Shown in pieces: positions 59,209-64,000 of a stretch of 64,000 nucleotides of DNA. Location: contig JAGCXQ010000021.1 of the NCBI GenBank assembly GCA_017961235.1, positions 1-64,000 on the forward strand, read 5' to 3'. The notes beneath the pieces are model-generated. The model saw only the letters and a list, made by a program, of their open reading frames with translations, searched no databases and was not told where the DNA came from. This stretch comes from Clostridiales bacterium. GTDB lineage: Bacteria > Bacillota > Clostridia > Saccharofermentanales > Saccharofermentanaceae. Each line of letters starts with the position of its first letter. Positions within the stretch are counted from its first letter, which is position 1. Position numbers and translations under genes: made by a program.

Positions 59209-60192
59209 GCCGTTGATCTCCACGCCGCTAATGTTGTCTATGTTAAAAGCTCTTTTGAATTTCATCGTAAAATCGCCACTTTCCAGTGAACCGGTAACAG
59301 AAAAGCTCGCTTTACCATCAGAAGCAACAGTGATACCGCCGTCGGCAGTTATTCCGCCAAATTTCCCCGCATCAAATATCTCGATACGTTCTCCGTCAGT
59401 AGTAATGACAGTAACATTATTCACAACAGAAGGCTTCTGACCAACATAGTCCTTATCCAGCCGGCTGATTCCATAGGGCGAAAGTGTGAATTCTTTGCCA
59501 TCCGGTGAACGAAGGGTCTTCGTCGGAACATTCGGTTCCGAAAGAAGATCTATGTAGATACCTTCGAAATACGTGTAGTCTTCTCCTAAAACGTATCCAC
59601 CATACTCGTTTCTTTCATCGGTTTCCACCCATTCCATAAACTGCAATCTGGTCGGGCGGGAATTATCGACGTAAGGCTCATTCACCGCATATGTACAGTT
59701 CCAGGTAATCTCGTATTCACTCTGTGCATTCCCGTCACTGTATCCGGATCCCTGCGCCGGGACGATCCATTCGCCTGTATCAGCATATATTCGTTTTCTG
59801 TATATGTCATGTGTTTTAATATGATTCTTCGCATCTTCCGTAAGGGCTGTCAGCGTATAAACCATCTCGGTATAATTGCCATCACATATCTGCACGTCAA
59901 CGGTTAACCGGACCTTCCCGTTTTCAACAGTACTTCCACTAGCGAGCAGGTTCTTCTCGATCATCTCCGCACCCTCTTCGCCGTAATAGATACTTACTTT
60001 ATCACGGTGCGTGAGCTGTCTATGGGCAAAGACACTGACAGGGATCATGATGGCTACCGCAGCGGCAACGAGGACAGCGGTTCTGATCCTCTTTCGCATA
60101 GTGATCGTATGCTTCGCTTCGATGATCTTATATTCATTGACATATTGCTCGTCGATCTTACTTGTGATGTTCATATATTCCTGCTCGTTCAT
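59188..60192 (-). CDS. Transmembrane anti-sigma-like protein
   Basis: 334 residues: a cytoplasmic N-terminus of about 35 residues (MNEQEYMNITSKIDEQYV), one transmembrane segment (RTAVLVAAAVAIMIPVSVFA) and an extracytoplasmic beta-rich domain of about 270 residues. Its start overlaps the ECF sigma gene by four bases. Position, topology and coupling are those of an anti-sigma factor that holds the sigma at the membrane; the cytoplasmic part lacks a clear zinc-binding HxxxCxxC motif. Its stop codon lies within the 36-base repeat 59102-59208. Confidence 0.78.
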   Translation of the reverse strand: MNEQEYMNITSKIDEQYVNEYKIIEAKHTITMRKRIRTAVLVAAAVAIMIPVSVFAHRQLTHRDKVSIYYGEEGAEMIEKNLLASGSTVENGKVRLTVDVQICDGNYTEMVYTLTALTEDAKNHIKTHDIYRKRIYADTGEWIVPAQGSGYSDGNAQSEYEITWNCTYAVNEPYVDNSRPTRLQFMEWVETDERNEYGGYVLGEDYTYFEGIYIDLLSEPNVPTKTLRSPDGKEFTLSPYGISRLDKDYVGQKPSVVNNVTVITTDGERIEIFDAGKFGGITADGGITVASDGKASFSVTGSLESGDFTMKFKRAFNIDNISGVEINGVKYMAE

Positions 60193-60752
60193 AGTGATCC
60201 GTCCTTCCTGTCAATATACTGTCTCAGGTCTTCTCTCATGCGGTGCAGCATGGTCTTGATCTTACTCTGTGAAAAACCTGTCTTTCTGGCAATGTCAGCG
60301 ATCGAATCACTGTACCAGTACCGTCCTACGAATACTAATCGTTTTTCTTTGGGAAGAGTGCTGAGAAATTCGTTGATGTACTCTGCTATTTCATCACTTC
60401 TGTCGTCAGATATGCTGCTTCTATCGGGGATGCACTCGTTCATTTCAGATGTCAGCTCCACAAGCTGAACAGACCGTTTCTGCGCAGTGTTTTTCTTGAT
60501 CACATCCAGTGCCGAATTCCGGCAGAGCGCGGCAAGATACGCAAACAGGTTCTCCGGACGCGTCGGAGGGATCGTGTTCCAGGCTCGCGCATATGCGTCA
60601 TTCACACATTCCTCCGCATCTCTTCTATCGGAAAGAAAGCGCGAGGCAAACCGGAGAAGGCGGCCGTTGTAACACTCGATGGTGTTACTGATCGCCTCTT
60701 CATCTCTGTTAAAATACAGATCGATTATGGCTGAATCGTCCATTTTTTTCAT
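60189..60752 (-). CDS. ECF-type RNA polymerase sigma factor
   Basis: 187 residues (start at 60752, MKKMDDSAI; the ATG at 60743 is equally possible). Region 2 is ECYNGRLLRFASRFLSDRRDAEECVNDAYARAW, given by its parts RFASRFLSDRRDAEE and VNDAYARAW; region 4 is LPKEKRLVFVGRYWYSDSIADIA with the helix-turn-helix GFSQSKIKTMLHRMREDL. It directs transcription in response to an envelope signal released through the partner 59188-60192. The upstream TGTAACCATTTT resembles an ECF -35 box, so autoregulation is possible. Confidence 0.9.
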   Translation of the reverse strand: MKKMDDSAIIDLYFNRDEEAISNTIECYNGRLLRFASRFLSDRRDAEECVNDAYARAWNTIPPTRPENLFAYLAALCRNSALDVIKKNTAQKRSVQLVELTSEMNECIPDRSSISDDRSDEIAEYINEFLSTLPKEKRLVFVGRYWYSDSIADIARKTGFSQSKIKTMLHRMREDLRQYIDRKDGSL

Positions 60753-60867
60753 CACTTCCAGTACTCTCTTTCCCTGTAAGTAGAAATCCACACCAAAATG
60801 GTTACACATTATTCCGGAATATTCAAAGAAAAATGGCAAAAAACCGAAACATTAAATAATCATAATA

Positions 60868-60897
60868 AAAAGCAGTCCAGAAATTCCTGACTGCTTT
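60868..60897 (-). terminator. Intrinsic terminator after the HAD-GNAT gene
   Basis: AAAGCAGTC / GACTGCTTT, nine-base stem with an 11-base loop, followed on the minus strand by TTATT. Confidence 0.8.
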
Positions 60898-60981
60898 CGT
60901 CGATCTGTTCACTTATCTTCATTATATTCTGTGAGGTTCTTCACCTGTTCTTACACAGATCGGAACCGGCTCGCGGATAAT

Positions 60982-62106
60982 TTAATCCAAGGACTGGCAC
61001 TCGATGGTCTTCATCATCTCGCAGAAGCCGTTTCTTTCATAAAAGCGCATGCCGTCCACATTCCCGGGGAACACCTGCGTGCGGATGAAGTCCACGCCTT
61101 TTTCTTTTCCGTACTTCTTCGCCTCTTTGACCAGAATGGTGCCGATACCTTTACTGCGAAGATCTTCACGGACGCAAAGATCCTGCATATAGACCACGCT
61201 CTGCGGCTTCAGGCAGGAAACCTTTTTCTGCTGAAGGATCATCACATGCACAAATCCGACTGCTTCGCCGCCGATATCTGCTACCAGGATATCCTGGGTA
61301 TCGCTATCAAAGATCGACTGGAAGAATTCATCTGTTCTCTCGCCGATGACAAAGTGCTCCGGCTGATACCGGACGCCGTCTTCCTCCAGCGCCAGATAAA
61401 GAGCACGCAGAGCCGGAAGATCTTCCGCCGTTGCTTTTCGGATAGTCGTATCTAACCGCATAAATACCTCCAGAAGAGTTGAAATTGAAGTTACCCCGGA
61501 AGGAATCTCCTTGCCGAAGCGGTTCAGCCATAAAGTCCTGATCCCCAGTGCCGACGCACCTTTGACATCGCTGCTTACCGAATCCCCGATATGGATCACT
61601 TCCTCCGGAGCAAGGCCGGTCTTAGAAAGCGCCAGCTCGAACAGTTCTTTTCGCGGCTTATAAGACCTGGCATCTTCTGATGTAAACACGCCGGCCGGAT
61701 GAAGCCCGTGGTAGTCAATGGCACTTCGGATATCTATGTTATCGATGTTGGAAACGATATAGATCGGGAGCAGACTCCTGTCGAAAAACTCTTTCGTGTC
61801 TTCAAAGATCTCCGGCCGGCTCCACTGGGCAAAAAGGCGGTCACATAAGGCGGACGCATCTGCCGTAGATCCGAAGTTTTCGATCGTGTGGGAAAGAGCT
61901 TCCCGCTCGATATCGCGCTGCAGCTCGAAGCTGTCGCCAAAGGAAGAAACGAACATACTCTGAAAGTCCTTCCACCAGAAAGAATCGATCTCGGAAGTCT
62001 CCGCTCCGTTTCCTGTGTCATGGATGATCTTGGAAATCTCACTAATGATCTCTCCATCCTCATGGACAAGCGTGCCGTAAAAATCGACAAACAGTGCTTT
62101 TATCAT
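60982..62106 (-). CDS. HAD phosphatase fused to a GNAT acetyltransferase
   Basis: 374 residues from MIKALFVDFYGTLV, after AAGGAG. Residues 1-215 are a HAD domain (VDFYGTLV with Tyr in the acid/base position, IVSNIDN, SYKPRKELF, IGDSVSSDVKGA); residues about 220-374 are a GNAT domain (IRKATAEDLPALRALYLAL, VYMQDLCVREDLRSKGIG with the acetyl-CoA loop, FYERNGFCEM). The combination joins dephosphorylation with N-acetylation of perhaps related substrates. A lone GNAT gene lies just upstream in the same operon. Confidence 0.87.
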   Translation of the reverse strand: MIKALFVDFYGTLVHEDGEIISEISKIIHDTGNGAETSEIDSFWWKDFQSMFVSSFGDSFELQRDIEREALSHTIENFGSTADASALCDRLFAQWSRPEIFEDTKEFFDRSLLPIYIVSNIDNIDIRSAIDYHGLHPAGVFTSEDARSYKPRKELFELALSKTGLAPEEVIHIGDSVSSDVKGASALGIRTLWLNRFGKEIPSGVTSISTLLEVFMRLDTTIRKATAEDLPALRALYLALEEDGVRYQPEHFVIGERTDEFFQSIFDSDTQDILVADIGGEAVGFVHVMILQQKKVSCLKPQSVVYMQDLCVREDLRSKGIGTILVKEAKKYGKEKGVDFIRTQVFPGNVDGMRFYERNGFCEMMKTIECQSLD

Positions 62107-62120
62107 CGTAATCTCCTTCG

Positions 62121-62144
62121 CCTTATTCCTGGTCTTATTCCTGC
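62121..62144 (-). repeat. Stop-codon echo of the GNAT gene, 12 bases
   Basis: CAGGAATAAG, ending the GNAT gene with its TAA (62135-62137), is repeated directly downstream (CAGGAATAAGG at 62121-62131). Confidence 0.65.
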
Positions 62145-62719
62145 GGAACGATCCGGTCCTCGTACTCCGGATGACCGGCCAGTGCTTTTCGGACATCAAT
62201 ATTGTAATCAACCACCTCACAGTGCGCATCTACGTCATCGAAATACTCGCGGATGCGGACGCCGCCAAATGCCTCCATCGTCTTCCAGGATGCCGGATTA
62301 TGAAGGTCCGCGTCCATAAACACCGTCTCGATGCCGTGCGCGGCGCAGACCTTCAGGCCCAGGTAGAGGTTTACGTTATTGTATCCCTTGCCGCGCTCCG
62401 TCGGACGGATGCTGTAGCCGATGTGGCCGCCGTACTTGCGGAGCCGTTCATTCAGCGCCAGGCGGATATTGATCATGCCCACGATGCGCTTGTCCGATTC
62501 TCTGACCAGAAAATAGGTCCGCGCCGGCACCCGCTCCTCGTTCGGCACCTGCACATAATCCCTTTCCAGCTTCTCCAGCCAGCCTTCGTAGTCATCGACA
62601 TAGCTGTCCAGCGCGCCGGTGCCGTTGATGTCCGAGTGATGCTCGTAGAACTCTTGGATGAACTCGATCGCATCCTGCTTCCTGCCGATGCCCGGCACCT
62701 CGAAATACAGCCTCTCCAT
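62135..62719 (-). CDS. GNAT-family N-acetyltransferase
   Basis: 194 residues. The acetyl-CoA site is in HIGYSIRPTERGKGYNNVNL (Arg/Gly-x-Gly-x-Gly/Ala type), followed by VFMDADLHNPASWKTMEAFGG. The DYVQVPNEERVPARTYFLVRE and VGMINIRLAL strands are typical of the branch that acts on amines or aminoglycoside-like compounds. The HAD-GNAT fusion follows 28 bases later. Stop codon repeated downstream. Confidence 0.87.
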   Translation of the reverse strand: MERLYFEVPGIGRKQDAIEFIQEFYEHHSDINGTGALDSYVDDYEGWLEKLERDYVQVPNEERVPARTYFLVRESDKRIVGMINIRLALNERLRKYGGHIGYSIRPTERGKGYNNVNLYLGLKVCAAHGIETVFMDADLHNPASWKTMEAFGGVRIREYFDDVDAHCEVVDYNIDVRKALAGHPEYEDRIVPQE

Positions 62720-62737
62720 ATGGTCTCCTTGCTACTG

Positions 62738-62858
62738 TTCGACACTTAGTTTTACAATCACTATGCGAGTGTCGAACGATTTGTCGAATACTGCCGCTAT
62801 TTACACTTTGTTTGACAATCACCTTGCGAGTGTCGAACAATATGTTGAATAGCTGCCA
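62738..62858. repeat. 61-base direct repeat with GTGTCGAAC words
   Basis: ACAATCACTATGCGAGTGTC (62754) and ACAATCACCTTGCGAGTGTC (62815) begin two copies 61 bases apart, each followed by GAACRATWTGTYGAATA and CTGCC. An inverted GTTCGACAC precedes them at 62738. Non-coding. Confidence 0.8.
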
Positions 62859-62898
62859 GGCTAAGTGCTTTTCCAGCGGGAACATCCGCACAAAGAAA

Positions 62899-62936
62899 AA
62901 ACTTAGTCCGGACAGGTCACCCTCCGAACTAAGTTT
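62899..62936 (-). terminator. Intrinsic terminator downstream of the PEBP gene
   Basis: AAACTTAGTCCGGA / TCCGAACTAAGTTT, 14 bases with one mismatch, T-run on the minus strand. It lies about 120 bases after the gene. Confidence 0.8.
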
Positions 62937-63059
62937 AGTATATCATTTAAGCTCATCGCCAAGAAACAGCTTCGTAGTATAAAGCCGTCAGCCGCGCGTC
63001 TTGCCTCAGCTCTCGAGCCTTTACCTCGCTATTCAATAGCGCTGCCGCGCGAAAAGCAC

Positions 63060-63740
63060 TTACACGTTATCCTTGAACAGCCCGGAAATCTTTCCTGCGC
63101 CGAGGATGTTGCCGGTGTTCCCGTCTTTGTCGGTGTCCAGCGCCTTGATGAAATCTCCGATCTGCGGACAGCCGTCTCTCAAGCTGCCCTGGATCTTCTC
63201 GACGGGGTTCTTCAGCGCGATCACGTAAACCACGTAATTGTGCGTACTCCCTTTCGGCGGATACGGTCCGACGTAGTGCCGCCTGTCGGAGAATCCCTCG
63301 GCGACCTTCGGCTCCGTAATGTTGTCCTGCTTCCAGTGCAGGAAGTAGTTCGCGCTCACATCGACCATATAGACGACATAGCAGGACGCGCCCTCGACCG
63401 GATCCCAGGAAAGGTCCGGCGACAGGCTCTTATTCGAGCCGGCGTTCGAGTTCTCATCGTCCCAGTGTCCGTCATGGAGGCTTTCCGATCTTACGGCAAA
63501 AGCACTGTACTGGTTTATGTTTTCATCGTCGCTGTAGTCTGCAACGGGCGCCGCAGTTTCCGTCGCGGTGGTATCTGATGCAGCATCTGAAGCAGAATTA
63601 TCCGCAGTGGTATCAGAAGCAGCCGCCTGCGTAGCGCTGGTCCCTAATGCAGATGTACTCTCCTTATCTTTCGAACCACATCCTACCAGCGAAAGCACGA
63701 CCGCCCCACACAGAATGCCTGCCAGTATTCTTTTTTTCAT
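63060..63740 (-). CDS. YbhB/YbcL-type PEBP-family lipoprotein
   Basis: 226 residues from MKKRILAGIL, seven bases after GGGAGG. Lipobox LVGC (Cys21), Ala/Ser/Thr-rich linker, then a phosphatidylethanolamine-binding-protein fold: SPDLSWDPVEGASCYVVYMV near 110, FLHWKQDNI, the YVGPYPPKGSTHNYVVYVIAL block with the conserved GPxPPxGxxH, and a C-terminal helix. Bacterial PEBP proteins of this kind have no firm function; here it is anchored outside the membrane. A SAFAV-coding AAAAGCACT motif falls between linker and domain. Confidence 0.9.
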   Translation of the reverse strand: MKKRILAGILCGAVVLSLVGCGSKDKESTSALGTSATQAAASDTTADNSASDAASDTTATETAAPVADYSDDENINQYSAFAVRSESLHDGHWDDENSNAGSNKSLSPDLSWDPVEGASCYVVYMVDVSANYFLHWKQDNITEPKVAEGFSDRRHYVGPYPPKGSTHNYVVYVIALKNPVEKIQGSLRDGCPQIGDFIKALDTDKDGNTGNILGAGKISGLFKDNV

Positions 63741-63772
63741 GTTCTTTCCTCCCAAATTATGCATTCCTATAT

Positions 63773-63778
63773 ATTATA
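63773..63778 (-). promoter_or_regulatory. -10 box of the PEBP lipoprotein gene
   Basis: TATAAT on the minus strand, 33 bases before the start. Confidence 0.5.
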
Positions 63779-63779
63779 C

Positions 63780-64000
63780 ACATTCCTTCGAAGCAGCTCA
63801 TTCCGCCAACGCATTATTCGATCAGTGCATCAGCGGCCGGAGCATCAATCAATCGAGCATCATTCCGCCACGAATATTATTTTGCAACAGAACCGGATCC
63901 AGTGTCGTCTTTTATGCAGAGTGAAAAATGCATAGAGAAAAAGTGCAGTGAATGAAAGAAAGAAAAGCAGTTTGAATGAATGAAAAAGGATGGAATCAGG
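63780..64000. other. Right end of window, no gene seen
   Basis: Only purine-rich sequence at the very end and a few AGCATCA words are visible; open frames here lack ribosome sites. Confidence 0.4.

Larger units (their letters stand above)
3871..63507. repeat. Dispersed 9-mer AAAAGCACT / AGTGCTTTT
   Basis: About 46 exact copies by hand count, 23 in each orientation. Intergenic examples lie near 3873, 5256, 6928, 8971, 11475, 14936, 17799, 20060, 28419, 37812, 39561, 39672, 40602, 45564, 45715, 50369, 53436, 62864 and 63053. Coding examples lie near 8195, 11714, 19716, 23249, 24447, 27212, 31521, 35280, 39134, 41184, 49587, 52618, 57356, 58517, 62183 and 63499. Common extension: CG before and YGYCC after. 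Confidence 0.88.

Noticed and set aside
3871-63507. Chi- or KOPS-like polar motif as explanation of the 9-mer
   Set aside because: Copies are balanced 23 to 23 between strands over 60 kb, whereas such motifs are strongly skewed along a replichore.

Overview
The window looks like chromosomal DNA of a Gram-positive anaerobe of the Bacillota, most likely class Clostridia. Evidence: purine-rich AGGAGG-type ribosome sites, TTGACA-17-TATAAT promoters, many lipobox lipoproteins, CsoR, BlaI/BlaR1, OhrR, BioY with a repressor-type BirA, a DUF4428 protein, DUF3502-type solute-binding proteins and a barnase. The genus cannot be fixed from this. About 57 protein genes and one tRNA-Val are supported, most of them on the minus strand. 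There is no phage, insertion sequence, CRISPR array or rRNA.

Layout. 0-9 kb: HAD phosphatase, an AlkD glycosylase gene between two paralogous membrane-protein genes, a PD-(D/E)XK-like protein, two convergent SGNH hydrolases, and a TetR/flavoprotein operon with a clear operator. 9-16 kb: lipoproteins, tRNA-Val, and a copper module (csoR, copA with a fused CopZ-like domain). 16-26 kb: alanine dehydrogenase, biotin genes (bioY, birA), a Zn/Cd efflux module (HMA chaperone plus P-type ATPase) and twin lipoproteins. 26-41 kb: HisJ-type phosphatase, surface-anchored barnase with barstar, ABC exporter, PfkB kinase, a transglutaminase-like protein with a tiny peptide gene, GH127 arabinofuranosidase, azoreductase and YitT. 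41-50 kb: small peptides and a BlaI/BlaR1 regulon whose sensor carries the same extracellular modules as the lipoprotein it appears to control; OhrR/flavodoxin. 50-64 kb: ABC exporter with an XRE-TPR regulator, diguanylate cyclase, two solute-binding proteins without permeases, ECF sigma/anti-sigma pair, acetyltransferases and a PEBP lipoprotein.

What is most unusual is not a gene but the sequence texture. (1) The 9-mer AAAAGCACT, often extended as CGAAAAGCACTYGYCC, occurs about 46 times by hand count (23 per strand), against roughly 0.5 expected. It lies in intergenic DNA and in linker-like parts of proteins. (2) Several intergenic gaps are arrays of small inverted repeats with stems TAGGATC/GATCCTA or TAGGCTA/TAGCCTA, sometimes with the 9-mer in the loop; two of these arrays, 22 kb apart, are copies of each other. 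(3) At seven genes the last codons plus the stop codon are repeated once or more just downstream ('stop-codon echoes'). Together these suggest an unrecognised family of miniature hairpin elements, or an uptake-signal-like genome signature with strong local duplication.

Metal handling (CsoR/CopA, HMA/ZntA-like), redox flavoproteins with TetR or OhrR control, and envelope surveillance (BlaI/BlaR1, ECF sigma/anti-sigma) are the recurring functional themes.
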